This document shows positions 34,859 through 45,012 of a DNA stretch of 58,549 bases, one piece after another. The stretch is from SVTX01 sp964526505 (lineage in GTDB: Bacteria; Bacillota; Clostridia; Oscillospirales; CAG-272): NCBI GenBank assembly GCA_964526505.1, contig CAZGJC010000008.1, positions 1-58,549 of the forward strand, in the 5' to 3' direction. Made by a program: the position numbers and the translations under genes. A model generated the notes under the pieces. It worked only from the letters and a program-made list of their open reading frames with translations. It was not told the DNA's origin and did no database searches. The first letter of the stretch is position 1. Every line of letters begins with the position of its first letter.

Positions 34859-35869
34859 TTAGACGTATAATCTCAACTTTTCGATTAAAATTTTCATATT
34901 TTCGGGAAGTTCACACTCAAATTCCATCTTCTTACCCGTCCGAGGATGAGTAAATTCAAGTTTTTTGGCATGTAAACATTGACCGCAAATCAAGTTTTTG
35001 TTCTGTAACTCAAACTTCGTCTTTCCGCCACCGTAAACTTCATCGCCCATAAGCGGATGACCTATCGACGACATATGCACCCTTATCTGGTGCGTTCGCC
35101 CGGTTTCAAGTTTGCACTCTATATATGTAAATCGCTGATTACCCACAAGGTATCTTTCTCTGACCGAATAGTGCGTTATCGCATCCCTTGATTTTATTTC
35201 GGGATTTGTAATAACCGCCATTCTTTTGCGATCAACAGGGTGCCGTCCTATCGGCTTGTTCACCGTTCCTACGTCATCCTTTACGTTCCCGATAGTCAAG
35301 GCGTGATATATTCTGCTCACACCGTGAACTTTCATTTGCTCTGACAGTGATATATGTGCCTCATCGTTTTTCGCAACCACAAGCAATCCCGACGTGTCCT
35401 TGTCAATTCTGTGAACTATCCCCGGGCGTGCCACACCGCCTATTCCGGAAAGACTGTCTCTGCAATGATAAAGCAGTGCGTTTACAAGCGTTCCGCTGTA
35501 AATTCCCGTTGCGGGATGAACAATCATTCCCTGCGATTTGTTTATAACTATAATGTCCTCGTCCTCATAGATTATATCAAGCGGAATATTTTCAGGCTCC
35601 GCTTTGTCGGGTGTCGGCTCAGGATAAATTACGCATACCTTGTCACCGATTTTCGGTTTGTATTTTTTGTCGCATTTTTCACCGTTTATAAGAACGTTTC
35701 CGCTTTCAATAAGTTTAACCGCAAGACTGCGTGATATGTCCTCGTGTAAAGAAATCATCTTGTCTGTGCGTTCTCCGACCGCTTCCACTTCAAATTCCGA
35801 TATGTGTGTCTCTTCCGACAATTCCGAGTCACAGGAGAAAACTTCGTTACTGTTCACCGCTGTCGTCAT
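34859..35869 (-). CDS. RluA/RluD family pseudouridine synthase
   Basis: The protein has an S4 domain (ISRSLAVKLIESGNVLINGE) and the pseudouridine synthase domain with catalytic Asp in HRIDKDTSGLLVVAK, plus LETGRTHQIRVHM. It modifies uridines in 23S rRNA; the exact sites are unknown. ATG 35869 overlaps the lspA 3' end and uses the GGAG in that gene; an in-frame start at 35914 exists inside lspA. Length is about 336. It follows lspA as in many Firmicutes. Confidence 0.92.
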   Translation of the reverse strand: MTTAVNSNEVFSCDSELSEETHISEFEVEAVGERTDKMISLHEDISRSLAVKLIESGNVLINGEKCDKKYKPKIGDKVCVIYPEPTPDKAEPENIPLDIIYEDEDIIVINKSQGMIVHPATGIYSGTLVNALLYHCRDSLSGIGGVARPGIVHRIDKDTSGLLVVAKNDEAHISLSEQMKVHGVSRIYHALTIGNVKDDVGTVNKPIGRHPVDRKRMAVITNPEIKSRDAITHYSVRERYLVGNQRFTYIECKLETGRTHQIRVHMSSIGHPLMGDEVYGGGKTKFELQNKNLICGQCLHAKKLEFTHPRTGKKMEFECELPENMKILIEKLRLYV

Positions 35870-36365
35870 TCGCTCCAACCTGCTCTTTTTTCGCTTTCGC
35901 TTCTTTACTCTCACGGATCATATCCAAAATAATATAAAGAATTATCAAACCCGCACCGACCACAACAAATGAATCGGCTACGTTGAAAGTCCACATCCAA
36001 AGTTTGGGAAACGCACAAAAATCAATAAAATCTATAACGTATCCGAGCCTTATTCTGTCAATCATATTGCCTATACCGCCAGCCACAATAAGCGTCAACG
36101 CCGTGGAGAGCAATTTGTTTTTCGGTTTTTTCCAAAACATATAAACAAGTATTCCGACTATCATCACACTTGAAGCAATCATAAATACCCATCTTGAATT
36201 TGAAAGAGACCCGAACGCAGCCCCCTCGTTGCGTATATAGGTAAAGTTGAATAAATGCGGTATTACCTGCACCGATTCACCGAGATCCATATATATAACA
36301 ACAAGATACTTGCTTATCTGATCAAGAAAAATGCCCAACATTATAAGGATTATCCAAATGTACAT
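35847..36365 (-). CDS. lspA: Lipoprotein signal peptidase (signal peptidase II)
   Basis: LspA removes signal peptides of prolipoproteins. The 172-residue protein has four membrane helices and the two catalytic Asp motifs, GGIGNMIDRI and FNVADSFVV. A charged C-terminal tail of about 25 residues is longer than usual. Its 3' end overlaps the pseudouridine synthase start. Confidence 0.95.
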   Translation of the reverse strand: MYIWIILIMLGIFLDQISKYLVVIYMDLGESVQVIPHLFNFTYIRNEGAAFGSLSNSRWVFMIASSVMIVGILVYMFWKKPKNKLLSTALTLIVAGGIGNMIDRIRLGYVIDFIDFCAFPKLWMWTFNVADSFVVVGAGLIILYIILDMIRESKEAKAKKEQVGANDDSGEQ

Positions 36366-36394
36366 TACAATCCTCCAAAATGAAATTTATATGT

Positions 36395-36424
36395 AAGGGA
36401 GCCTTAAAAAATCAAGACTCCCTT
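36395..36424 (-). terminator. Hairpin between ileS and lspA
   Basis: An 11-bp stem (36395-36405 with 36414-36424, one G-U pair) with an 8-base loop lies 15 bases after the ileS stop. No good T-run follows on minus, so partial termination or processing is more likely. Confidence 0.5.
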
Positions 36425-36438
36425 GCAAAAAATCAAAA

Positions 36439-39249
36439 TTACAGTGCAAGAATGTTCTTGCATCTTTCGCAAAGGAAACCGCCCTCTTCATCGGTAATTC
36501 CCTTTGTGGAATAAGACCAGCAACGACCGCACTTGCAACCGTCGGCACATTCGACGACAATTGCGATTCCCGTCTGTGTTTCACTGAACGCTCCCTCGGG
36601 TGCGTCTCCCAAAACAACGCTCGCTCCCGACGTTGTGTAAACCGTTGTAAGCCAATTGCCAAATGAGTTGATAGCCTCGTAAATTTCCTTGTCCGCCGTG
36701 TAAATCGTAACCTTTGCGTCAAGTGCTTTACCTATCATCTTGTTTGCACGTGCAAGTTCGAGTGCTTTCATAACGTCATCACGATAGGTGAGCATCTTGT
36801 CCCAGTTGTCGAGAAGTTCACAATTTTCTCTGTCGAGAACTTCGTCAAACTCGGGAATGTCGTTGAGGAACACACTGTCCAACTTGTCACTTGAAGAATG
36901 AGGCATATGCTTCCATATTTCCTCTGCCGTGTACGAAATCATCGGTGCAAGCAATCTTACAAGAGTTGAAAGAACCGTGTAAAGAGCGGACTGTCCGCTT
37001 CTTCTTTCAGGCGAATTTGCTTTTTCCACGTACAAACGATCCTTGGTCATATCAATATAAAGTTTGGAAAGTTCTATTGTGCAGAACTTGTTTATTGCGT
37101 GATAAACCGCATGGAATTCATATCCGTCGTATCCCGCTCTGCACTCTCTTACAAGCCTGTTCGATTCCGCAACTATCCAACGGTCGATTTCAAGCATGTC
37201 CTCAAACTTGACCATATCGGTATCGGGATTGAAGTCTCCGATATTCGCCATCATTATACGTGCGGTATTTCTTATCTTTCTGTAAGTTTCGGAAAGTTGC
37301 TTGAAAATGTTGTCCGAGCAACGAACGTCTGCGTGATAGTCGGAAGATGCCGCCCAAAGACGAACGAGATCCGCACCGTATTTTTTAACCATATCGTCGG
37401 GGCTTACGGAGTTTCCGAGAGACTTGTGCATCGCTCTGCCTTCACCGTCAACAACCCAACCGTGAGTCAATACCTGCTTGTAAGGTGCTTTTGCCTCTCC
37501 GGTAGCGCCGACAGCGGTAAGAAGCGATGATTGGAACCATCCTCTGTATTGGTCACCGCCTTCAAGATAGACGTCCGCAGGCCATTTTGCACCTTCTCTG
37601 TTTTTAAGAACCACAAAGTGTGAAGAACCCGAATCAAACCAACCGTCAAGCGTGTTAGACTCTTTTGTAAACGTCTTTCCCTTTCCGCAGCAAGGACAAA
37701 CAAATCCCTCGGGAAGAATGTCAGACGCATCCATATCAAACCACGTATTTGAACCATGCTCGCCGAAGAGTTTCGATACAGCGTTAATGGTTTCATCGTT
37801 GCACACAGGTGACTTGCACTCGTCGCAGTAGAATACCGGAATGGGAAGTCCCCAGTGACGCTGACGGGAAATGCACCAGTCCGCTCTTTCTCTTATCATC
37901 TGCGTCATACGTTCTTCGCCCCACGCAGGAAGCCAATTTACGTCCTTGCAAGCCTCTGCCGCCTCATCCTTAAATGCGTCAACCGAACAGAACCACTGAG
38001 GTGTTGCACGGAAAATAATGGGCGACTTGCATCTCCAACAGTGGGGATACTCGTGTTCTATCTCTTCGGATGCGAATAACGCTCCGCTCTCTTTCATGTC
38101 CGCAAGAATGGCATCGTTGGAAGCGGCATAATACATACCCGCAAACTTTCCCGCTTCCTCCGTCTGATATCCTCTGTCATCAACGGGAACTATTATATCA
38201 ATCTTGTATCTGCGACAAGTCTGATAGTCGTCTGCACCGAAACCGGGAGCGGTATGAACGCAACCCGTTCCGCTGTCCATAGTTACGTAATCCGCATTTA
38301 CCACAACACTCTTTCTGTCAAGGAAAGGATGCTGTGCATACATATATTCAAGTTCGGATCCCTTAAACTCGGCAATGGTCTCGTAAGACTCGATTCCGCC
38401 CTCTTTCATAGTCTTTTCGCAAAGGGCTTTCGCAAGGATATAACACTCGCCGTTATTTGCACGTACAACCACGTATTTTTCGTGAGGATTGAGTGCAATC
38501 GCAAGGTTTCCCGGCAAAGTCCAAGTTGTCGTCGTCCAAATAATAAAGTACGTGTTTGCAAGATCGCAAATTCCGGAAAGCAATCCCTTGTCATCGGTTA
38601 CTCTGAACTTGACGTATATGGACGTGCATTTGTCTGTCTGATACTCTATCTCAGCCTCGGCAAGTGCAGTCTCGTCTTTCGGACACCAATAAACGGGTTT
38701 GAGTCCCTTGTAGATATAACCCTTCTTGTACATCTCACCGAAAACTTTAACCTCAACCGATTCAAAATCGTGGTTCATCGTAAGGTACGGATGATCCCAG
38801 TCCGCATTAACGCCGAGACGCTTGAATTGATTCATCTGAATATTTACAAATCCTCTTGCAAATTCCTCACAAGCGGAACGGAATTCGGAAATCGACATCT
38901 TCTTGCGGTCAAGTTTATTCTTTTTGATAATAGCCGACTCAATAGGCATACCGTGGTTGTCCCAACCGGGAACGTACGTTACGTTGTAACCCGTCATTGA
39001 CTTGTACTTGTTTATAAAATCTTTAAGTATCTTGTTGAGCGACGTACCCATATGAATGTTTCCGTTGGAGAACGGAGGGCCATCGTGAAGTGTAAACGAC
39101 GGCTTGTCGGCACGTGCGTCTATCATACTCTGATAAAGACCGATCTGCTCCCAGTACGCAAGCGTTTCCGGCTCACGAACCGGCAAATTGGCTTTCATCG
39201 AAAATTCTGTTTTAGGTAAGTTCAATGAACTTGTATAGTCCTTAGCCAT
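36439..39249 (-). CDS. ileS: Isoleucyl-tRNA synthetase
   Basis: The 936-residue class I synthetase charges tRNA-Ile. HIGH appears as GNIHMG (63-68) and KMSKS as GRAMHKSLGNSVSP, a variant seen in clostridial IleS; the lysine before Ser is kept. The C-terminal zinc site CKCGRCW with CERC is complete, typical of the bacterial (mupirocin-sensitive) class. No T-box leader fits in the 45-base gap to ylmH, so any tRNA-dependent control must act further upstream. Confidence 0.97.
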   Translation of the reverse strand: MAKDYTSSLNLPKTEFSMKANLPVREPETLAYWEQIGLYQSMIDARADKPSFTLHDGPPFSNGNIHMGTSLNKILKDFINKYKSMTGYNVTYVPGWDNHGMPIESAIIKKNKLDRKKMSISEFRSACEEFARGFVNIQMNQFKRLGVNADWDHPYLTMNHDFESVEVKVFGEMYKKGYIYKGLKPVYWCPKDETALAEAEIEYQTDKCTSIYVKFRVTDDKGLLSGICDLANTYFIIWTTTTWTLPGNLAIALNPHEKYVVVRANNGECYILAKALCEKTMKEGGIESYETIAEFKGSELEYMYAQHPFLDRKSVVVNADYVTMDSGTGCVHTAPGFGADDYQTCRRYKIDIIVPVDDRGYQTEEAGKFAGMYYAASNDAILADMKESGALFASEEIEHEYPHCWRCKSPIIFRATPQWFCSVDAFKDEAAEACKDVNWLPAWGEERMTQMIRERADWCISRQRHWGLPIPVFYCDECKSPVCNDETINAVSKLFGEHGSNTWFDMDASDILPEGFVCPCCGKGKTFTKESNTLDGWFDSGSSHFVVLKNREGAKWPADVYLEGGDQYRGWFQSSLLTAVGATGEAKAPYKQVLTHGWVVDGEGRAMHKSLGNSVSPDDMVKKYGADLVRLWAASSDYHADVRCSDNIFKQLSETYRKIRNTARIMMANIGDFNPDTDMVKFEDMLEIDRWIVAESNRLVRECRAGYDGYEFHAVYHAINKFCTIELSKLYIDMTKDRLYVEKANSPERRSGQSALYTVLSTLVRLLAPMISYTAEEIWKHMPHSSSDKLDSVFLNDIPEFDEVLDRENCELLDNWDKMLTYRDDVMKALELARANKMIGKALDAKVTIYTADKEIYEAINSFGNWLTTVYTTSGASVVLGDAPEGAFSETQTGIAIVVECADGCKCGRCWSYSTKGITDEEGGFLCERCKNILAL

Positions 39250-39293
39250 AGCCTTATATTAACCTCCGAGTGTTTATACTCATCTAAAATTTA

Positions 39294-40100
39294 TCATATA
39301 TATTTGTCAGCAGAAATTCGTATTCTGCCCTTTTTTGTCGTCCCCGAAAATTCACGCAAAATAAATTTTCCGTATCCACGTATGGATATTGTACACGGAA
39401 CGCATAGTGCATATTCACGTCTCGTCTCGACTCTGTAATCTATTTGACATAATTCACCGTCAATCAGTCCTTGCGACTTTTCCCGTGAAAGACCCGTTAA
39501 TGCACTCACAACGCAATCAAATCTGCCCGATGCAATCGTGGCATTTATTCGCTGAAATTCTCTGTGGACTTTCAGATTTTGCAAATCCTCAAATTTTGTG
39601 ACTTTCACAGCGTCGCCGGATACTCGTTCAAGATAGTTCGAAATATATTCGACAATGCTCTTCTTGCAAAATATCACGGCTTCGTGTTCGTTTTGAAGCA
39701 CAACGTCACCAAGTACGTCTCTCTCAATCCCGAGCGACAGAAGCGAACCGAGATAATCCCTGTGAGACAATGTGACAAATCCTCCGCCTTCGATATCCAA
39801 AGCACAAACTTCTTCTTTAACTTCATCCGGAAAAAACGTAAAGAGTTTTTCTTTTGCATCTCCGTCAAAACCGTCCGTGTATGACGGCAACACAAATAAA
39901 ACGTTTCTTTCCGCATCCTCGTAACCGCCAAAGAAGACCGCTCTGTCGGATATACCAAGCCTTGAAAGTTCGATTTTCAGTTGTACCGCCTGTGCAGGTG
40001 AAACAAATTGTGATACTGAAAGTTCACCGCTCTCCGATTTTTTCGCAAAATCAGACAAGCGTAAAATAACCGTATCGATATCCGAATTTTTCTTGTCCAT
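39294..40100 (-). CDS. ylmH: S4-domain RNA-binding protein YlmH
   Basis: The 268-residue protein has the YlmH N-terminal domain (FVSPAQAVQLKIELSRLGI, RNVLFVLPSY) and a C-terminal S4 domain (VVSALTGLSREKSQGLIDG, GYGKFILREF). YlmH binds stalled 50S-peptidyl-tRNA complexes and takes part in ribosome rescue; it belongs to the division cluster. It is one base pair away from yggT and upstream of ileS. Confidence 0.93.
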   Translation of the reverse strand: MDKKNSDIDTVILRLSDFAKKSESGELSVSQFVSPAQAVQLKIELSRLGISDRAVFFGGYEDAERNVLFVLPSYTDGFDGDAKEKLFTFFPDEVKEEVCALDIEGGGFVTLSHRDYLGSLLSLGIERDVLGDVVLQNEHEAVIFCKKSIVEYISNYLERVSGDAVKVTKFEDLQNLKVHREFQRINATIASGRFDCVVSALTGLSREKSQGLIDGELCQIDYRVETRREYALCVPCTISIRGYGKFILREFSGTTKKGRIRISADKYI

Positions 40101-40101
40101 A

Positions 40102-40380
40102 TCAATACATCAAATTGATTATAAGTTCCACGATGTATAAAAATATCCACGAAAAGGTAAACGCCACGTCAATCGGCGTATTTTGAAACCAATTCAATTT
40201 ATAAAACAGTTTTCTGAACGGATATATCACCGGCTCTGTAAGCGTGTATAAAAATCTCATCAACTTGTTGTCGCCATCCATAAAGAACCAACCGAGAATT
40301 GCACGCAAAAGCATAGCAAGCGACAGCACGTCAAGAAACCGTAGTATAAAAATAACCAATACGTATATAGGCTCAGGCAA
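40102..40380 (-). CDS. YggT family membrane protein
   Basis: The 92-residue protein has two membrane helices (about 6-28 and 65-90) and the family segment AILGWFFMDGDN, YTLTEPVIYPFRKLF. YggT/YlmG proteins sit in the sepF cluster and influence cell division or envelope shape. The gene ends one base before ylmH and starts 26 bases after sepF. Confidence 0.92.
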   Translation of the reverse strand: MPEPIYVLVIFILRFLDVLSLAMLLRAILGWFFMDGDNKLMRFLYTLTEPVIYPFRKLFYKLNWFQNTPIDVAFTFSWIFLYIVELIINLMY

Positions 40381-40406
40381 TTCTTACACCTCCGAAAACC
40401 ATTCGA

Positions 40407-40898
40407 TTAGTCGTTGCCGTCAAGTTCTTCCTCGTTGTCATCATACGGCTCGTCTTCAATGTCTTCGAGAGGAGTATCAATATCAACGCCTGCCGGGAAC
40501 AATGCAACTATTTTCTTGCCGTATCTCTTCATATCTCCGCCAAGTGCTTGAAGAGCACCCATAACGTAATCAAACGTGCGAAGCATGTTTTCTCTGTCAA
40601 GATCGGCTGTATTTATAACAACAACTCTGCCGTTCATCAAAGATTCTACAACGTCGGCTCTGCATTCACAGTCCTCGGGAGCATAAAGAACCTTGTAGAG
40701 TACCTCTTCTTCCTCATCATCAGGCATAACTACGTGAACGTCGGAACTTATGGAAGAAAATTCGTCTCCGTAAAGATTTCCCGCACTGAATGAATTTTTC
40801 TCGCTGTCAATCACACCGTAGTAATCGTTGTCAATGTCAAGATCGAAATCGTCTGCCGGTGTTGTTCCGTTCTTTTCAGTCATCCAAAATTTTGCCAT
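40407..40898 (-). CDS. sepF: Cell division protein SepF
   Basis: SepF links FtsZ to the membrane. The C-terminal SepF domain (about 65-140) has LYAPEDCECRADVVESLMNG, VVINTADLDRENMLRTFDYVMGA and KIVALFPAGVDI. The N-terminus (MAKFWMTEKN) may be the membrane-binding helix, and the linker and tail are very acidic. GGAGG precedes the ATG at 40898. Upstream lies a 169-base gap that probably holds its promoter. Confidence 0.92.
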   Translation of the reverse strand: MAKFWMTEKNGTTPADDFDLDIDNDYYGVIDSEKNSFSAGNLYGDEFSSISSDVHVVMPDDEEEEVLYKVLYAPEDCECRADVVESLMNGRVVVINTADLDRENMLRTFDYVMGALQALGGDMKRYGKKIVALFPAGVDIDTPLEDIEDEPYDDNEEELDGND

Positions 40899-41066
40899 TT
40901 TAATATCCTCCGTTATTTATCTGTAAAATCAAATAATATATTTTTTATCAAGCCTCAAATATACCCGAGACTCGATTTTAATTGTTTTCAAAACCTAAAT
41001 CCGATGTCTTGCTCTCTTTTAAATCTGCGTTTTCATATCACGCTTTTTGTTTTGCGTCAATCCGCT

Positions 41067-41771
41067 TTAATTTTCCGATTTGAATAAGACACCGCCCACA
41101 CGAATAAGCGTCGAGCCTTCCTCTACCGCAATATCATAACTTCCCGACATTCCCATTGAAAGAACGTAATCATCACTCTTCCCAAGCCTGTCATACCATA
41201 TTCTGTCACATAACTTTTTTGTTTGTGAAAAATATTCGCGATATAACTTCTTGTCGTCAAGTTTAGGAGCCATCGTCATAAATCCGCAAAGTTTTAAGTT
41301 TTCGAATTTTGACAATAATATGCAAAATTCCTCCGCACTCTCGGGCAGTACTCCGCCCTTGCTCTCTTCACGCCCCGAATTTATCTCAACCAATACAGAT
41401 ATCACCCGACCGCATTTTTTCGCCTGCTTGTCAATTTCATACGCAAGTTTTTCGGAATCAAGCGAGTGTATAAGATGAACCTTGTCGATAATATACTTTA
41501 CCTTGTTGGTCTGTAAAGACCCTATAAAATGTATGCGAATATTTTCCTTGTCCGAAAGTTTTTCCCAATGTTCGAGTAACTGCTGAACACGATTTTCCCC
41601 GAAATCGCAAACTCCGCAATTTTCGTGTAAAAAATTTATCTGTTCCGCCGTTGCGTACTTTACGGCAGGCATAATCAAAATATCTTTTGCACACCTACCC
41701 GACGCTATTGCCGAACGCTCTGTATTTTCTATTACGACTTCAAGATTTTTTTCAAGATACGAATAATCCAT
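41067..41771 (-). CDS. YggS family PLP-binding protein
   Basis: The 234-residue protein is a single-domain alanine-racemase-fold PLP protein (YlmE/PLPBP). PLP Lys lies in IMPAVKYATAEQI, with FGENRVQ, IHFIGSLQTNKVKYI, VEINSGREESKGG and LSMGMSGSYDIAVEEGST. It controls PLP homeostasis. ATG 41771 has GGGGGA upstream and is inside the 3' end of the HlyD-like gene. Confidence 0.93.
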   Translation of the reverse strand: MDYSYLEKNLEVVIENTERSAIASGRCAKDILIMPAVKYATAEQINFLHENCGVCDFGENRVQQLLEHWEKLSDKENIRIHFIGSLQTNKVKYIIDKVHLIHSLDSEKLAYEIDKQAKKCGRVISVLVEINSGREESKGGVLPESAEEFCILLSKFENLKLCGFMTMAPKLDDKKLYREYFSQTKKLCDRIWYDRLGKSDDYVLSMGMSGSYDIAVEEGSTLIRVGGVLFKSEN

Positions 41772-41784
41772 TTTTCCCCCGTAA

Positions 41785-43107
41785 CTACTTGAAGAGTTTA
41801 CCGTCATATAAATCTTTCCCCGAAATTATAATCAATTCGTTTATGGAAAGATAAGGAACGTCCCCTTCTCCGTTTTCCTCGTAGTCCGCCTCATAAGTAT
41901 TGACAATGTAATATCCGTTGCCTTTGCCTATCACGGTTATACGCCTCGTCTCGACCGTGTTACCGTTTAAAACGTATACGTAGTTTTTCTGACCGTCACT
42001 GAAAACCGCCTCGGTCGGAACTCTGTATCCCGACGTCTGTGACATATCTATTCTGACGTTTTGGGCTCTCAAAAATTCAAACCCGTCAGGACTTTGCTTG
42101 CAGGAAAAAGTCACAAAACCGCTGTTTCCGTTGCCGTCCGAATAAACCGCACGCTCATATTTCAGCGTGAGAATTACTCCGTTATTTGACAAAAACGATG
42201 CTTCATATTCCGTAACGTTTTCGGAAGCGTTTCCGACAAACAGGTCGCACTCCGCATCAGATGCAGGAAAACATATGTACCAAGTCGGACTGAATACTTG
42301 CTTTCCGATTGCACCGCTGTAATTTTCTCTTTGTGCGGACGAAAGCGACGCAAGTTGCGAAGGTGTAAGCTCAAGCACGCTGTCGTAATCAAACAAATTT
42401 TCATATCCGTCGCATTCGGTGTAAAAATAACAACTTTGCTCCACACTCAACGCCTGTGACGTGCCGGACAAATTTGACGAGATAAAACTTTCTTTTTCCG
42501 CTTTCAAAGAATTAACAACGCTTTTCGCCTCTTCCGTTCGTCCGGTTGCCACCATATAACTGTTCAACGCATCCAAAAAGGATTCGCTCTCTTTGTCCGC
42601 CAACGAATAACTTCCGTTTTTGATCGCTTTAAGATACGCATAATAAGAGTTTTCGATATCATCGAATATCTCCGACGATTGAGATAACGTCTTTGAATCC
42701 TCTATTCCACGTTCGAGAAGTCTTATTTTAGATGAGAGCGACTTGAGTTGACTTTGCAAATCATCTCTGTCAGCCCCCGACGGCACACCGTATAAATTTG
42801 CAATTTGTTTTCCTGCACCGACACGTTGACCGTTGTCAATCGAAAAATCCGCAACGGCACCGCCTGCGTAGTATATACTCTCGTCTCGGAATATGTAACC
42901 CTTTAAATTAAGACTTTCCGTGTCCGTAATATTCTGCGTTCTCAAAGTAGACACCGAAACGGATACGTTGCTTGAAAGTTGAACCACAAGAAATACCGCC
43001 AATAATATAATAACAGCGGAAACGGTAATGTCGAAGAAACGTTGACTGAAACGTATGTCGGAAAGTCGCTTTTTAATTTTCAATAATATTTTCTGCAAAC
43101 TTATCAT
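41785..43107 (-). CDS. HlyD-family membrane-fusion-type protein
   Basis: The 440-residue protein has a cytosolic basic head, one membrane helix (about 28-50), a biotinyl-lipoyl-like hairpin (GGAVADFSIDNGQRVGAGK), a coiled coil (about 108-190) and a C-terminal beta domain (VPTEAVFSDGQKNYVYVLNG). This is the layout of RND/ABC adaptor proteins, but no transporter is adjacent; such genes often precede YggS and sepF in clostridia, suggesting an envelope or division role. ATG 43107 has AGAGGA upstream. Confidence 0.85.
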   Translation of the reverse strand: MISLQKILLKIKKRLSDIRFSQRFFDITVSAVIILLAVFLVVQLSSNVSVSVSTLRTQNITDTESLNLKGYIFRDESIYYAGGAVADFSIDNGQRVGAGKQIANLYGVPSGADRDDLQSQLKSLSSKIRLLERGIEDSKTLSQSSEIFDDIENSYYAYLKAIKNGSYSLADKESESFLDALNSYMVATGRTEEAKSVVNSLKAEKESFISSNLSGTSQALSVEQSCYFYTECDGYENLFDYDSVLELTPSQLASLSSAQRENYSGAIGKQVFSPTWYICFPASDAECDLFVGNASENVTEYEASFLSNNGVILTLKYERAVYSDGNGNSGFVTFSCKQSPDGFEFLRAQNVRIDMSQTSGYRVPTEAVFSDGQKNYVYVLNGNTVETRRITVIGKGNGYYIVNTYEADYEENGEGDVPYLSINELIIISGKDLYDGKLFK

Positions 43108-43192
43108 CGTTTTTCCTCTGCGTTTACTGTAACCGAATGCGTTCAAGCACCGAAATCCTGTCTTAATGGTTTATTATATCATAAAATATCAA

Positions 43193-44143
43193 TTATTTAA
43201 ATAGATTTAGCGAAATATTTACAATATTTTCAAATGTTTTCGGGCTTCCACCCTCGTCCATATAAATTTTTCGTGCATACTCTTTCGAGTTAAACCACGT
43301 CATTTGCCTTTTCGCATATTTTCTCGTCGCCGTTTTCAATAAATCCACGCACTCTCCAAGACTTGCACGCCCATATACGTACGGAAGTATTTCCTTGTAT
43401 CCTATCGCCTGCGACGCCGTAGGTGACGCTTCGAAAACACCGTCCTTCAAAAGCCGTTCGGTCTCTTCCGCCAAACCGTCCGAAATCATCTTGTCAACCC
43501 GTTCTTCAATCCGACGATACAAAATTTCCCTGTCGTTGTAAAACGGATATATTACCACACTGTCATACTTGTCCGACAGCACGGAATGTTCACGGTCGAT
43601 ATCGCTCTTTTTTCTTCCGGAGACCATGCAAATTTCTATTGCACGTATTACTCTTTTTACGTTGTTCTTGTGTATGGCACAAGCACTCTCATAGTCAAGA
43701 CAACTCAATTTATCGTGTAACGCATCCGCACCGAACTCTTCGTAAAATCGATTAAGTTCCTCCCTGAGTTTTTCGTCCGACGTTGCCTCGTCGGAATTGC
43801 CTCCACGTAAAAACCTGTCAAGATAAAGCCCCGTTCCGCCACATAAAATCGGGAGTTTTCCCCTTGACGTTATATCCTCTGCCGCAGCCGTGGCATCACA
43901 AACAAAATCAGCACACGAATACGCTTCCTCGGGTGAACGTATGTCGATTAAATGGTGTGGCACAGCCATAAGTTCTTCCTTTGTCGGCTTTGCGGTACCG
44001 ATGTCCATTCCACGATATATCTGCATGGAATCGCAAGAAATTATCTCTCCGTCAAGCCTTTTTGCAAGTTCAATTGCAAGTGCCGTTTTTCCGCTTGCCG
44101 TGCATCCGACCACAGCACCTATCTTCATTCTTTTTTCGCCCAT
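43193..44143 (-). CDS. miaA: tRNA dimethylallyltransferase
   Basis: MiaA adds a dimethylallyl group to A37 of tRNAs reading UNN codons. Landmarks: P-loop GCTASGKTALA, ISCDSMQIYRGMDIGTAKP, VPHHLIDIRSPEE, GGTGLY and the C-terminal TRKYAKRQMTWFN. Length is 316. The ribosome site is weak; ATG 44128 (MKIGAVVG) is a possible alternative. Located 14 bases after the MBL hydrolase gene. Confidence 0.95.
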   Translation of the reverse strand: MGEKRMKIGAVVGCTASGKTALAIELAKRLDGEIISCDSMQIYRGMDIGTAKPTKEELMAVPHHLIDIRSPEEAYSCADFVCDATAAAEDITSRGKLPILCGGTGLYLDRFLRGGNSDEATSDEKLREELNRFYEEFGADALHDKLSCLDYESACAIHKNNVKRVIRAIEICMVSGRKKSDIDREHSVLSDKYDSVVIYPFYNDREILYRRIEERVDKMISDGLAEETERLLKDGVFEASPTASQAIGYKEILPYVYGRASLGECVDLLKTATRKYAKRQMTWFNSKEYARKIYMDEGGSPKTFENIVNISLNLFK

Positions 44144-44157
44144 CTGTTAACGTCCAA

Positions 44158-44988
44158 TCAGTATAACTTGCAAATTTGCGTTCCGTCTTTGCTGACGTAA
44201 TTCTTCTCCACGCCCATCTCTTCAAACCAAGCACGTGTTTCGAGCGTTTTCCACTCGTGAGTGTTGTATCCGAGACCCGCATCGTTGTTCCAAAGATACT
44301 CGGGCGTCGGCCATAAACAAATTTTAGGACTGACCGCCTCATAAAAATCCTTGTCGCAACCACCCTGACCGTGATGTGCCACCTGACATACGTCGCATTT
44401 GAGTATTCCCGAGTCCCCGTATATTTCAAGCAGTTTTTTTCCGAGATCATAACCGCAATCGGCACAAAACATAACCGTTTTTTCTCCGTGCGTCATTTTT
44501 ATCACGAGTGACGAATTGTTGCATACGTCTCTTGTCAGCGTGTAATCGGGCGAACATAAAAACTCAAATTTCATTTTTCCCACGTAATATACGTCGCCAC
44601 CGGACACAATTCTTGTTTTGTCGGCAAATACGGGTAACGTATCGTAAAACTTCTCCGCACTTTCGGCGGCATCGCAGTCAAGTTTCGATAAAAACTGAAC
44701 CGACGGAAAATTATAGTAAACAGGACCGTCAAAGTCGATCTCGTCGGAATGATTTTGCATAATCTCCAAAAATCCCTCAACGTGGTCCGAGTGTGGGTGC
44801 GTCAAAATCCATGCGTCGATTTTAGGCTTGTCACCCCCCGATGCCACTTTAAGATAATTTAAAAGATTTTCCGCATCACTCTTCCAGCCTCCGTCTATAA
44901 CGACAAGACCGCCGTCGTCAGCGGTTATAATGTACGCTCCCATTTGCACACCAGCCACGGGTGCCAACATATATATAAGATTTTCCAT
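44158..44988 (-). CDS. Cytosolic MBL-fold metallohydrolase
   Basis: The 276-residue protein has the MBL zinc motif THPHSDHVEG (about 105), FCADCGYD and VAHHGQGG, and no signal peptide. GAYIITADDGGLVVIDGG is the typical first strand. It resembles ComEC-like MBL hydrolases without the channel part. It shares no operon with the similar gene at 14.5 kb. Substrate unknown. Confidence 0.85.
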   Translation of the reverse strand: MENLIYMLAPVAGVQMGAYIITADDGGLVVIDGGWKSDAENLLNYLKVASGGDKPKIDAWILTHPHSDHVEGFLEIMQNHSDEIDFDGPVYYNFPSVQFLSKLDCDAAESAEKFYDTLPVFADKTRIVSGGDVYYVGKMKFEFLCSPDYTLTRDVCNNSSLVIKMTHGEKTVMFCADCGYDLGKKLLEIYGDSGILKCDVCQVAHHGQGGCDKDFYEAVSPKICLWPTPEYLWNNDAGLGYNTHEWKTLETRAWFEEMGVEKNYVSKDGTQICKLY

Positions 44989-45012
44989 AATTACCTCTCA
45001 ATCGTTTTTTAA

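Noticed and set aside
38254..39000. Plus-strand reading frame of 248 codons inside ileS
   Set aside because: Antisense to the conserved N-terminal half of ileS; no start signal and no domain.
39250..39293. T-box leader for ileS
   Set aside because: Only 44 bases separate ileS from ylmH, too short for a T-box, and no AGGGTGGnACCGCG-like core was seen there.
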